Below are positions 1 to 10,640 of a DNA stretch of 64,000 bases, in pieces (within the stretch, counting starts at the first letter, position 1; each line of letters begins with the position of its first letter). The notes beneath the pieces are model-generated. The model saw only the letters and a list, made by a program, of their open reading frames with translations. It had not been told where the DNA came from and did not search any database. The position numbers and the translations under genes are program-made. The DNA is taken from NCBI GenBank assembly GCA_964023205.1, contig OZ026843.1, forward strand, positions 6,743,029-6,807,028, given 5' to 3'. The stretch is from Lutraria lutraria (taxonomy: Eukaryota; Mollusca; Bivalvia; Venerida; Mactridae).

Positions 1-164
1 GCTATTTCATGTGCAACAGCCGATATGCAGGTTTATAATGACAGTATTTGGATATGTCATGTATTTAACAGACATACACTTATTTAAATGCATGACTCTT
101 TGCATGTGGTTACAATAAAATGAAATTGAAAATATATTTAGGTCCAACACACTTAATTGAGGAA

Positions 165-1230
165 ATCCGGGTTTTTTCTTGGTATTTTGGGAATATGACC
201 CATACCCTTGGGATTGGGAATTTTCGTGGTGTTTTAATCAAAATTGGGGAAAATGTGTAAATACAATTTTTGCAATGTACAAATGTACGACTTATTCTAC
301 ATATTCTCCCATAGAACAGTAGCAGAATAAGGTATTTACTTCCAATAGTGATGTTAAGGACATATCTGACAGTTTCCACAATTTTACACATAGGCATATA
401 GGCAAAATAAAAACGTATAGAGATTTTTTTAAAACTTTGCACGATCATAGCATATGATAATAGAAACATTTTAAGATAAACAAAAATGAGGGTCGCGGTG
501 CTCGTTTTTGAGTTATCTGCCCTTGAATGTGACATTTTGGCTCATTTTAGGTTATTTCAAGGGCAGATAATTCATAATGTAGGAAAACAAGGTCTTATTT
601 ATTTTCTTTTTTAAGTAGCCGACTTCTTTTCATGCAATCTCCCAAAATTCCAAGAACTGCTAATGAGTGTTTTTGTATTTGTTTCTTCTTTACTGTAACC
701 AATGCCAATTTTCCTAAAACTTGGTTTAATTTTGAGTAATTGTCAGTCTGTTAACTTCAACTGAAAAAAGCTAATAAAAATATTCAATGGAATTGCAAGA
801 AATTTTGTATTTTGACCAAGAATAAAATGAGAAACAAACCAAAATTAAAAATATGGTATTTAAGATTTATGTATGAGTGATATGCCCTTGAAATGACATA
901 AATTAAGCCAAAACGTCATAAACAAGGGCATATAACTCAGATATAAGCACTGCGACCCCCATTTTCTTTTCGATTGAAATGTTTCTGTTATCATATGCTA
1001 TGTTCATGCAAAATTGAAAAAATTCTCTCTATAAGTTTTCATTTTGCCTGTATGTTAAATAGTAAAATTAACGTCACGGATGCGCACTACGTTGCGCAAT
1101 AGCAACGACTGGATAATTATGTCCTTAATGAACTTATAAAATTATTTAATTTTTTTTTTTGATTGGGAATTTTTGTCTGTGAATTGGGAAAAAAAGATAC
1201 TACTTTCCATTGGGAATATGTATTTTATTA
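165..1230 (-). repeat. Dispersed repeat R1, copy 1, split in two by an insertion
   Basis: Bases 165-357 and 1125-1230 read on the minus strand match, in order, the + strand at about 56565-56835. Shared words include ccaattcacagacaaaaatt, accttattctgctactgttc and aagggtatgggtcatattcc. The two halves are contiguous in the 56.6 kb copy but are separated here by a 767-bp element. No coding potential is seen. The repeat resembles the cccaaatttt-type family at 50.9 and 54.4 kb. Confidence 0.8.
358..1124. mobile_element. Non-autonomous TTAA element with long terminal inverted repeats (Kolobok/piggyBac-like)
   Basis: The ends are GGACATA at 358 and its complement TATGTCC ending at 1124, each flanked by TTAA (354-357 and 1125-1128). 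The arms are long: about 358-575 pairs with about 880-1124, including matching stretches around catatgataa and the ggtcgc-g-tgct motif. The right arm has roughly 30 extra bases near its end that hold a small hairpin. The R1 copy at 56.6 kb has a single TTAA at the equivalent point, so the duplication is confirmed inside the window. There is no transposase ORF. TTAA targets are known for piggyBac and Kolobok; which one applies is not decided. Confidence 0.8.
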
Positions 1231-1424
1231 CAAGCTTAAATCTAATTGAAAGACACATATCAGCACATATGAATATACTGTAATGGAAACAACAATGAGT
1301 TATAAATAATGAATTAATGTATCAATCAGCATGAATATGTAAAGTCATTGATCACTAAACTGAAGCTTACATTGTATCTTGAGTTTTAAAATAATTTACA
1401 ACACTGTCACACAGTTACTCAATA

Positions 1425-3291
1425 TTAAAATTTCTTAAAGAAGTCGTCCATGTTCTTTTGCTTCAGCGAGCACTTCTCCGTTACAATTTCTTTCTCTGTC
1501 ATAGTCCTCAAGTCTATAAATTTGTCTAACATGGCACTATTTTTAACTGACGCAAAGTTCTGACAGCGTTTCAAAACATCCAGTAGATCACTGTATGTCA
1601 TTTCACTTCCAGGTAATGAACTGTCCTCATCGGCGTCTTCTTCCGACTCTGACTCACTCCCCTCCTCTTTCTGTTGATATGATTTCACTAAGTTGTCCTC
1701 CCAATTATCACTATCATCTTCTGTTTCAAGGTTATTGTCTAAATTCTCAAAGTCCTGAGCAGTACAGGCAAATTCCCTGATCAGTACTGCCAGAGGTACA
1801 TCATCAGGATCATCACAGTCAGATTCAGAATCACAGTTAGCATCACTATTGTTGCAAAAACCTACTAAACTAAAGCATTTCACGACTGTTTCTACTTTGA
1901 CTTCACTCCAGGATCTTACCACCCAATTAATTGCATCCAGCAAGGTCACTTTCTTACATAACTCACTCACATTGTCTGAACTGTCCATAGAACTTATAAG
2001 GGATCTCAGTAAATGTCGTCTATACAGAGCCTTAAAGTTTCTGATTATGCCTTGGTCCAAAGGCTGTAGGTGAGAAGTGGTATTTGCTGGTAAAAATTTC
2101 ACTTTCACGTTAGTTAACTGATAACTTTCTATTTTCCCATGCGATGCGGGGTTGTCCAACATCAGTAGTATGCTTCTCCCTTCACGGCACATTTTCCTGT
2201 CTAAATCCATTAACCAGTCACGAAATATAGAATTGTCCATCCACGCCTTCTTGTTGGCAGTGTATTTAACTTTCAAATCTTTAACTTTCACATTCTTGAA
2301 GCATCTAGGTTTCTGGGCTTTGCCAATAACTAGAGGTTCCAGCTTATCACCTGTTGCACTACAAGCCAACATCACTGTTACACGATCCTTAGACATTTTG
2401 AACCCCTTTGTACACTGTCCTTTATTGGCTAGAGTACGCTCTGGCAATGCTCTAAAGTACAGGCCCGTCTCATCACAATTGTAAACGTCCTTCAAGTTGT
2501 ACCCTTCAAGGAATTCTGGAATACGAGACTTAAACTTATCCACATCTTCAACATTTACTCCAGCACTCTCCCCACAATCTCTGAACTCCTTAATCCCATA
2601 CCGTGCTTTCCACTTCCCCATCCATCCATTAGACGCCTTAAAATCACATAAGTTTAGTTCCTTGGCGAATTGAAGTGCTTTCTCCTGTATAATAGGTCCT
2701 GATACTGGCAGGGTTTTAGCACGTACAGTACAAAACCAGTCCCACACAAGTCGGTTCAATCGATCATACTTAGCTTCTGTATTCACACGCTTCTTCGCAG
2801 GTGATGTGTTTTTCTCCCATTCTGCTTGATGATGTCACTCACAGTAGATATTCCAACGCCAAATTTACCAGACTGCACCTGAAAAATAAATCAAACCAAA
2901 ATTAAAATCAATTCAAAAATGAATTTTATGAGTGAATTCTTTTTTTAATGTGTATGCTTAACAAATTCAGGTCCCTTATGACAAACAAACCCGGGACTTT
3001 CGGAATGGTACACAAACACTTTGTCGCCAAATAGCCACAATAACAGATATGCACCACACAATTTCCTTAGTTAGGCATGTTCTGTTTGATTTTATGATCA
3101 ACACAATTTACTTAAATGATACATTTATACATGATAAAACAATAATGATTGAATGTGAAGTACACATCATACAGAAACTTACTTTCATAGTTGGTTTAGG
3201 TTTAGACCCATAATCTCTGATCATGTCCATTTTACGACTCAGATCTAATTCCAAATTTTCTACGTTTAGCAAGTGGTTCATTACCAGACAT
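1425..3291 (-). pseudogene. Tigger/pogo-type DDE transposase, intron-containing, frameshifted
   Basis: Tc1/mariner-superfamily (pogo/Tigger) transposase. A 453-codon open frame (2786-1425) carries the CENP-B-type second DNA-binding domain followed by the DDE catalytic core. Visible core motifs are YNCDETGLYF (first Asp), LMLDNPASHG (second Asp) and LPANTTSHLQPLDQGIIRNF; an acidic C-terminal tail follows. Upstream, the psq-type helix-turn-helix is split by a 304-nt intron (GTAAGT at 3182 to TTTTTCAG ending 2879) that keeps frame 0: IRDYGSKPKPTMK, then a segment with KFGVGISTVSDIIK. The likely ATG is 3291-3289. Two single-base frameshifts break the gene: one just after the KRRK motif near 3255, and one between DIIKQ and WEKN near 2825. 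The family usually has about 500-600 residues. This copy looks recently degraded; a minor chance remains that the frameshifts are assembly errors. Confidence 0.85.
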
Positions 3292-3845
3292 GATGCCTTG
3301 ATCAAATTCAGATTTTTACTCGAAATTTTTAAGAATTAATATGCAAAGACAGACGATATAGAAGTGATAAGATATACAACAAAAAGTCAGGAACTGCATT
3401 AAATGATTTAAGTTAAGCAATAATTACTCAAAAATCAAAAAATGTTTTTGGTCAAATAAATACTGGACGAAGTTTGTGACAAACACGTTGAAAATGCTTA
3501 CAATTTTAATTCGCCATCATGTTGTTCACACTTCCCATCGGTCTCACTTCTCATCTTATAATTGTCTGGGTCATCATTTCGCAAAAACCTTTGATTTTAC
3601 CGCATGTTTTGTTTTCACATTTCACAAATTATCTTACCTTATTCCCGACTATACGTTGTTTTTAAAATTTCAATAATAAAGGCAGTTACGAACTAATTTC
3701 ATTGTGTAAAGATGTAAAGACATTTTAATTTACAAATGTGATTGTTTTCAGTATTGAGAGGTTAAACTAAGTTGAATTCTTTATCTACGATACATTTATT
3801 AAATTTACAAAATGGCACCTTATCCCGTACCCTAATATACGGAAA
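3292..3845 (-). other. Probable 5' untranslated part of the Tigger element
   Basis: No gene is seen. The stretch lies between the transposase start and the terminal region ending at 4486, so it is probably internal element sequence. It is AT-rich. Confidence 0.4.
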
Positions 3846-4165
3846 TACATAGTTCCCACAACTACAATATTTACCTCCCTTGTTTTGAATTGGCGGCCAT
3901 CTTGAAAGTCAAATTTCTTATGTGTTTAATAGAAAAAAATAAAAAAGTGGTTATTAACAACTCAATTTACAAAATATAACTTAATCATGAAGTTGGAAAA
4001 ACCATAAGCATATCAGGTTTAAGAAAATGTAGTTGTCACATATGAAAATTCTATATTTAGAATTATCAGATCAAAAATATAAATATCCTCTATCAATGCT
4101 AGTCAAATTAGACTTTCAAGATGGCCGCCAAGGGAGGTAAATATTGTAGATGTGGGAACTATGTA
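3846..4165. repeat. Fold-back (inverted-repeat) element nested in the Tigger 5' region
   Basis: The left arm (about 3846-3914) and right arm (about 4101-4165) are near-perfect complements sharing tacatagttcccaca, caatatttacctccctt and ggcggccatcttgaaagt. About 185 bp of AT-rich spacer separates them. The left arm carries a 10-base insertion (around 3880-3890) relative to the right. No target duplication was recognised. Confidence 0.75.
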
Positions 4166-4254
4166 TACACAAGGTTGATGCTAACAGTAAAACCTCGGGG
4201 CAAAATTACGCAAGCTGTTTTTGATCATATAAACAGTATGACATTTTGTATATC

Positions 4255-4486
4255 TTTTTGCATCAATTTCGGATTAAGCTCAAATTCCGGATTGGGGAGT
4301 TTAAATATCAGTATAAAATAGGATTTCGCACCGTAAAAGTCGTCCAGACTACGGAATATGGAGATTCCGGATTGGGGGGGATTTTTTCGTATACGTTATT
4401 GAAGGAACGAAACGGGACCGTGGAATTTTTTTCGGATTGAGGAAGATTCCAGATTGGAGAGGTTCCGGATTAGGGAGTTTCTACTG
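4255..4486 (-). mobile_element. Tigger/pogo 5' terminal inverted repeat and subterminal repeats
   Basis: On the minus strand the element begins CAGTAGAAACTCCCTAATCC at 4486. It is followed by several variants of the same word, TTCCGGATTGGGGAG and TTCCAGATTGGAGAG, at 4280-4300, 4360-4375 and 4445-4462. This is the usual architecture of Tigger-like ends, and its orientation fits the transposase at 1425-3291. The base pair outside is TG rather than TA, and no matching 3' end is found before 1425, so the element is probably truncated at that side. Confidence 0.7.
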
Positions 4487-4800
4487 TGTTTAGTTCAGAC
4501 CTATTTTCTTGTGCGGCTTTCCTTAAAGTGAGGCGCTGTTATGGAGTCCAAGGAAGGGTTCTCAGCCTCATATATAGGAACGTGATAAAATCATATTTCA
4601 ATAAAAGAAATTTCCAAAAAAAAGAAACTGTTTGAGGGGGGGGGGGGGGGGGGCTGAATACTGAAATAGTTAATACTATTAGCTTATTCCATAATTATGT
4701 AAAATTCAACTGCTGCAACATATATATTTATAACCTACAAATTGACAGTATTTTGAATTGTCTTGTGTAATAATGTTAGAAATGAGGTCTATATAATAAC
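4487..4800. other. Intergenic, with a poly-G run
   Basis: No gene is seen. A G-run of about 18 lies near 4636-4654, after an AT-rich stretch with an AATAAA-like word near 4600. Such runs are prone to length error. Confidence 0.5.
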
Positions 4801-5332
4801 CAGGGCTCCAGATAAATATTTGGGCAAGGGGTATTTTTATTAACTATTTTATTTAAAATAGTATTTATCCTTTAAAAAATTGAAATAGCCGCACAAAAAA
4901 TTTAAGGCGTATAATTACCCCCTGCTATAAAGAATGCAGGGGTTATTTTACGCCTTAAATTTTTTGCGCGGGTATTTCAATTTTTTAAAGGATAATGACA
5001 ATCATGGAACAACTCTAAAGGGTATACACTTATAAACACAAACACACTGTATTGTGTTCTTCTATATTTACTTTATGAACTTGTTTTGCATCCAGTGATC
5101 GATCGAAGAATGTACATGTAGCTTATTATACAATACCTTTGCCTTATTCAATAAGTTCTTGAAATTGTATCACTATAGTCACAGACAATACTTTTAATTT
5201 GATGGTTACACAATTAAATCGAGTGAAACTAGTACACAGGATTTTTAGTGCGTATCGGTACGCTCTAGAAATATTTTTTGTGCGTTTTTCTGGAAAAATA
5301 ATGCGTATTTACGTCACTTATCTGGAGCCCTG
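4801..5332. mobile_element. Non-autonomous hAT-type element with internal palindrome
   Basis: Terminal inverted repeats are CAGGGCTCCAGATAA at 4801 and TTATCTGGAGCCCTG ending at 5332, typical of hAT ends. The adjoining bases AATAAC are directly repeated on both sides (4795-4800 and 5333-5338), consistent with a partly eroded 8-bp duplication. A large palindrome (4866-4994) occupies the left third. No transposase frame is present. Confidence 0.8.
4866..4994. repeat. Large near-perfect palindrome inside the hAT element
   Basis: Arms of about 60 nt (4866-4925 and 4936-4994) surround a 10-nt loop, tataaagaat. Shared words are tatcctttaaaaaattgaaa and aaaaaatttaaggcgta. Only a handful of mismatches separate the arms, so the single strand would fold into a long hairpin. 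Confidence 0.85.
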
Positions 5333-5634
5333 AATAACTAAGTGAATTTTGATAAGTTTTAATTACTGAATGATAGGATATTTTGTTATTTGTACAAAAA
5401 TCTAGCGCATTGCAGTGGAGTACTAAATTGTCGAGTACTTGCCTGTGACTAATCTATATCAGGCCTTATATAGCAGGCCCAAAAACGCTTTCACAGTCGG
5501 ACATAATGATTTAGAACGGGTCAGAAAAATATCAGAAATGATCCATGATTATATCAGTGTGCCAACACGAGTGATGTGACCTTAATAGGATATTGTTTGC
5601 CAGTTTGATTGTTGATCTATAAATTTATTTGTTT

Positions 5635-5795
5635 TAGTTAGAGCACAAGTGCTCATGATGAGCTTCTGTGATCGGTCTTTGTCCGATATTGACAAAATCT
5701 CAGATGACCTCAATAATGGGTCATTGGATTTAAAAACTAGAAATCACTGTTTTGATTAGATCTTCATGAAACTTTGTCAGAATGTGTGTTTTAAA
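5635..5795 (+). repeat. Mollusc-type dispersed repeat, head fragment
   Basis: The segment holds gcacaagtgctcatgatgag, then a 'gatcggtctttgtccg' word and text like 'gatcttcatgaaactttgtc'. This is the recurring head of a very abundant bivalve dispersed repeat, recognised by pattern only. Related body and tail pieces lie at 8720-9030 and 9520-10640. Confidence 0.6.
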
Positions 5796-5854
5796 GACGT
5801 CTGCTACAGTTTTCAATTTTTTTTCACATAGACATATTAGAAAAAATCTAAAAT

Positions 5855-5975
5855 CGGCCAAAAATTCAAATTCAAGGGCAGATAACAAAAAAATGAGCTC
5901 GTCAAACCCCAATTTCTTTTTGATTCAAATGTTTCTGATATCATATGCTATTATCATGCAAAATTGGTATATTGC
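5855..5975 (+). repeat. Fragment of the TTAA-element inverted repeat
   Basis: The words caagggcagataac and tatcatatgctat---catgcaaaatt match the arm of the 358-1124 element (right arm 895-1020, same orientation). Only one arm is present, so this is a truncated copy. Confidence 0.7.
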
Positions 5976-6014
5976 TTTAAATGTTCAAAACATGTGGCAA
6001 GAGTTGCAGGATTG

Positions 6015-6070
6015 TGATACCAAGATGTTCCCAAAATGGTACAGATAGGACCCATACCTGATCTCATTTG
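6015..6070 (-). repeat. Short dispersed repeat shared with 18930-18975
   Basis: The minus strand contains tctgtaccattttggg preceded by gagatcaggtatgggtcc. The same pair of words is on the + strand at about 18930-18972. No function is evident. Confidence 0.55.
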
Positions 6071-6202
6071 ACTGTTCCTTCCTTGAGAAATAACTAACAG
6101 AAAACAATGAGTCAATCTTGCTCATGCAACCACGTGCATGAGACATATTTAAGTGACTACCTAAAAATCCCCCGAGAATTTTTGCACTATGTTTTTAATG
6201 TA

Positions 6203-7178
6203 CAGTAAAACCTTGATTATCCGAACACCTAATATCCAAATACCCGGTATTATCTTAATAAAATCTACGGTCCTGATTACGTTTCTATATATTTTAACTA
6301 CAACGAACCCCGGTTATACGAATCGGATTTTAAGCATACCTGGTGTAATCCAAATACATTATTTGGTCCCTAAAGTTACGAATGCGCATATTTTCACACC
6401 TATTATTCGAAATCGTCAATTGATAACAATGGCCGATTGAGAATCAAATGTCGTGTGACAAACAATGTATATCATCAATTCATTCATGAAGCATGTCAAC
6501 AGTTTAATTATCGTTAAGTTGACCATATTGTTACGATTTCATACTATTCGCGTGATTTCACTGTGATCTCGGGTATAATAACTTAATACGCATACGTACC
6601 TGGTGATCTGTATGAAATTATTTGCATTTCATCGTCATTCAAATTTAAAAACTGATTCGAACACAATTAAACAAAACTAACTAGAATAATTATGATGATT
6701 TAGTGAAAAAATGTACCAAACATAAAAACATTACGTCTTTGACTATTCAATTGTTTTAGAATGTGACGATAGCGATGACTAGTCGATCGTTAGTAAGGGA
6801 AGCGAGAATGACGTATTATTGTGTTGGATTGTGTTCTGCATAATCCATAAATACACGCATATTTATTTAACAAGAATTATTATTTCATTTAATGACTTAT
6901 ATACATTCATAAAACAAGGATAAATAATAAGTGTATGTTATACATTTTATTTTCTTCTTATCATCACCAGGTAGTTGTACTAAGTTAATTAGACTACCTG
7001 TTATCACTCAAGTAACGTCATGTTTGCATACGAGAGTTAACTCCCTTGCAATATACGGACAGTACGGAATTTATCGTTTCCAATCAGTACATCATACTGA
7101 AATGGATAATTCGAAACCATGGATTATCCGAATGATTTTTCAGGGCCCAACGACATTCAAATAATCGGGGTTTTACTG
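6203..7178. mobile_element. pogo/Tigger-derived MITE, 976 bp
   Basis: The ends are CAGTAAAACCTTGATTATCC at 6203 and its complementary counterpart (ATAATCGGGGTTTTACTG) ending at 7178, flanked by TA on both sides (6201-6202, 7179-7180). Subterminal repeats of a 'ttatccga' type occur inside both ends (near 6216 and 7123). No transposase frame is seen; small frames inside are chance. Confidence 0.85.
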
Positions 7179-8719
7179 TATTAAGCGACCAATATGTCAA
7201 CAAAATCTTGACAGACCTTTTTTTGATGAAGCCGTTTCACACATCAAAATGTTAAACACAGTCACAGACATACATGTAATTAACAAACGCATGAAAAACA
7301 TTACCATTATCACTTGTGTATGTAGATATCTCTTGAGTGTAGGATGCAGATAAAATATCAGTAGAAATCCCAGGAAAAATTCATATCCATGCGTGTAAAA
7401 AATGTTTTTTAGCAATATAAATACTGAAAGACATTGAAAAACCCGCGCAATTTTGATTACAGTAACTTTGTGTTACGTAAGTAATACAAAAACATGATAA
7501 ATACTTTTGTATTAAAACACCAATTAATTTCTCAACCCATGTACTCATACACTCAACACCATGAGGTTATCGTAATTAATGGCATGATCAGCTACATTTG
7601 TTGTTGATTTTCAAACTTGCGTCTACTACAGACGTCTTTGATTATAATTATATGAAATCCATCAAATGTACAGATTCGTACAGGTTTTTAGACTATCACT
7701 ATGAATGATTTATTTCCCTTGTTGCAGATTCGATCAATTTCATCTCCGGTGAACAAATAGAATAAATTTGGCTGTTTTGTTTTGTCAAGGTAGAATGGAC
7801 CAAGCTTTGCACCTTTGTTAACTCAACAGAATTTTGGTAATGAATTTCAAAATAAAAGCATTTGTATCAAAAACGAGTGAAAACATGTGCGAAGAGGTGT
7901 GCACATAATGGAATATTGCAGTCATAAAAAATTCATGATACGTCATCAACGATGAATTTTATTTCAAATAGTACAATATAATGGTACATATTTCACCATT
8001 TCTTCTCATTTTCCCCTACTATTTTACCTCATCACTAAATGAATGTGTGTCATTGGTGATCTTTAATTATAATTTCTATTATTTGTGACACAGTTGAATA
8101 CCAGTATACTCACAATAAAAATTGGCACAAACATATACTTGTAAGTTATAAGTTGTAACAATACATGCATGAAAGCCTGGTAATGAAACAATACTACTGG
8201 TACTTTAATATATGTCATAGTTTAATTATTAGAAACTTAGGTTTTGTATTTGGTCTTTCCCTTGGGCGGTCTCTTAATACAAGATTGACTGTATTTTGTA
8301 CACATTTTTGTTTACATTTAACATATGAGGAGCATTTCCGAAAGCTTCATAACTAATCTGAACTTAAGGTACATATCAGTGACTCACAGGAGTCGAAAAT
8401 AAACTTCCATACATTTTGCAATGTTATGTGTATTACGTTGTATACTCATGACATATTGTATGTATACTATCCATCCATTGTTTATCAGAAAACTTGGCAA
8501 TCCCCGTATCACTGACGAAGCGTCCTTCAGCAAACAATGTAGCTTGAAATGTAAATTTTGATTGAAGATTATTTGGTATCGGGGGGCCCGGTACAAGTAT
8601 CTTGTGTTTTGATTTGTCATTCTGTTTTATATGGACATTTTACAATTTTGTACCACAGATTTGTGATTATCAAAGGACAACAATACACTGTTCCTGAAGC
8701 TTATTTTGAATTTAATGAT
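7179..8719. other. Intergenic, nothing recognised
   Basis: AT-rich sequence without a convincing gene, splice-linked exon or terminal repeat. Short open frames (for example near 7200-7415 and 8165-8620) have no recognisable protein character. Confidence 0.5.
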
Positions 8720-9030
8720 GTCTTGGACACGGTCCATAATGGCTCATCTTGGGTCAAAAACTAGGTCACCAGGCCAAATTGCTTGAAAACCTTGTGAACA
8801 CTCTAGAAGTCACTATTTTGATTCGATCTTCACCAAACCTTGTCAGAATGTTTATCTTAATGATATGTAGGACAAGTTTGAACATGGGTCATATGGGGTC
8901 AAACACTAGGTCACCAGGTTAAACAGAGGAAAACCTTGATATCAATGGACCTCATGACACAGGATCAAAACAATGTTAACAATGATTGTCATATGTGCGA
9001 TATAGGGCCATCTTGGCCCTCTTGTTTTAC
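8720..9030 (+). repeat. Mollusc-type dispersed repeat, body and tail
   Basis: Repeated 'aactaggtcaccaggccaaat'-like phrases and 'gattcgatcttcaccaaacc' are followed by the tail 'agggccatcttggccctctt' at about 9002-9025. The same tail style recurs at 10615-10635. Recognised as an abundant bivalve repeat by pattern; its transposon class is not determined. Confidence 0.65.
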
Positions 9031-9355
9031 ACATGAATATTTCTAATGTTTTTTACCTTCAGGGGTGTCAATATTCCGGATACATCCGGAATTCTGGTTT
9101 CATCTGTTCTGAAAATCTATGATATCTGAGCAAAATAAAAGTTATTTGATGAAAATATCTGAAGAAATTTCAAAGTCATGGTCAATTTAATCTGCTCCGA
9201 AGGATTTTCTTTCATATAAACTGAGTTAAATATGGTATAATGGAAACAATAATTGGCCGAAGGCCTTTTTTTTGGCAAAAATGGTTGGCAGCATATGATT
9301 CTCAGGATTTTTTATTTGGATCTTACCCTGCCTCTTACATACAGGTCTGACCTAT

Positions 9356-9516
9356 ACAGTATATTAAATTGGCGATTTTAGCGAAAACTTCCAAAAGGAA
9401 CCCCACTGATATTGTGCAATATTGTAGTTTAAGGTTAGATTATTACAAATCAAGAACTTAAATCTTGATTTTAGTTGAAAAAGATCAAATAATCGCCAAA
9501 TAAATATTTTTGCAGT
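9356..9516. mobile_element. Short MITE-like inverted repeat with a ttggcgatt core
   Basis: The left end atacagtatattaaattggc and the right end, reverse-complemented (aatatttatttggcgattat), share a 'TTGGCGATT' core. The interior contains an inverted pair, 'aatcttgatttta' and 'caagaacttaaatc'. Related ends occur at 17877-18482. No clean duplication is seen. Confidence 0.5.
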
Positions 9517-9519
9517 CAG

Positions 9520-10640
9520 CTTGACACAGTCACCACTATGGCAGTTGTATGTCTGTACATCTGTACATCAAAGTTCAAGGTCACACTTAGAGGTCCAATG
9601 TCAAAAATGAGTATTATAGATCTTGTATGGGCAGAATCTTCCTTATAATGCTTTGACATTTTTTTTTGTGTGTGGGCCTTTTCATGTCCAGCTCATAACT
9701 TTGTCATACATGATTGGATTTTGAAATAAATTGGCACAAATGTTCATCATATCAAGACAACAGGTCAAGGTCACAGTGGACACTTAGTTTGTGCGTATTC
9801 ATTATTTGGATATAGTGAAAGTATATGTTTGTATCCGGTTCTTAACTTTGTTGTGCATAATTGGAAACTGGCATTGTCAATTTCAGATGTCAAAACTTCC
9901 ACACTTTCCATTTTTAACTATCCAATCTTTTTGGCAGTCCCAATGGGATGCCGACATAGGCAACAAACTTCACTCCATCAAACCAACCCTCAGCGAATGG
10001 CACCCCTCTTACAGGTCCAGTCATAGAGAAGAAGTAATATTATCTAGATGCAGAATTGGTCATTCTCGTTTAACTCATTCTTTACTTCTCACCAGAGATG
10101 ATATGCCAGAATATATATTATGGGAAGACCCACAGTGGGTTGGCGGGCAGGCCTCGTCCACAACGGTGTCCGCTCTATAATTCAAACAGTTTTATTCGAA
10201 TCCTCACCAAGTTAGATGAAAATAGTTATGGCCATGAGATCTCGGTCTAGTTTGATAACTGGTATGCTATATGATCATTTGCTGTCGATATGCCATAAAA
10301 CAACACAAAACTTACAGTGAATGTGTATGACCTAAAGGTCTTTGTTGAGTTTGATTATGGGCAAAGTTGAACTAGTACTTGCAGAGTTAACTTATGGGCC
10401 CTTGACTTAGAAAAATTGCTATATTTAAGCTTGTTTACACTATAGCACCTTCATTTCTCCACTATCATAATCATATTTATTTGCATCCAGCATTCAAGAA
10501 ATTTAAGATTTGATTTTGTTCAAAATCTATGTAGAAACAAGTTATAAGAGGTGAAAACTATTTTACCTGGAAATTAATTATAGTCTTTGTGGTTCACAGG
10601 TGAGCAAATTTATAGGGCTGTCTTAGCTCTCTTGTTTATA
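9520..10640 (+). repeat. Mollusc-type dispersed repeat body interrupted by a LINE fragment
   Basis: Typical phrases are ttcaaggtcacacttagagg, aactttgtcatacatgattg, tcaaggtcacagtggacac and, after the LINE fragment, a gagatctcggtctagtttga block. It ends in 'atagggctgtcttagctctc' near 10615-10634. This is the same family as 8720-9030, in at least two partial copies. Confidence 0.6.
9891..10110 (+). pseudogene. Non-LTR retrotransposon (LINE) ORF2 fragment, C-terminal region
   Basis: The frame starting near 9891 reads FWQSQWDADIGNKLHSIKP, then REEVILSRCRIGHSRLTHS and LLLTRDDMPEY. This matches the conserved segment near the C-terminus of Jockey/CR1-type ORF2 proteins (W...WD...NKL..I.P...W, then a basic RIGH..LTHS..L block before a Cys-rich motif). 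The Cys-rich motif is absent and the frame dissolves after about 10150. It is only a scrap embedded in other repeats and is not functional. The family call is by motif and the clade is uncertain. Confidence 0.75.

Noticed and set aside
110..535. Minus-strand 141-codon frame at the left edge
   Set aside because: It spans the junction of repeat R1 and the TTAA element, so it cannot be a conserved gene.
4866..4994. microRNA precursor
   Set aside because: The hairpin is much longer than usual and lies inside a transposable element. Without small-RNA data the palindrome is better explained as element structure.
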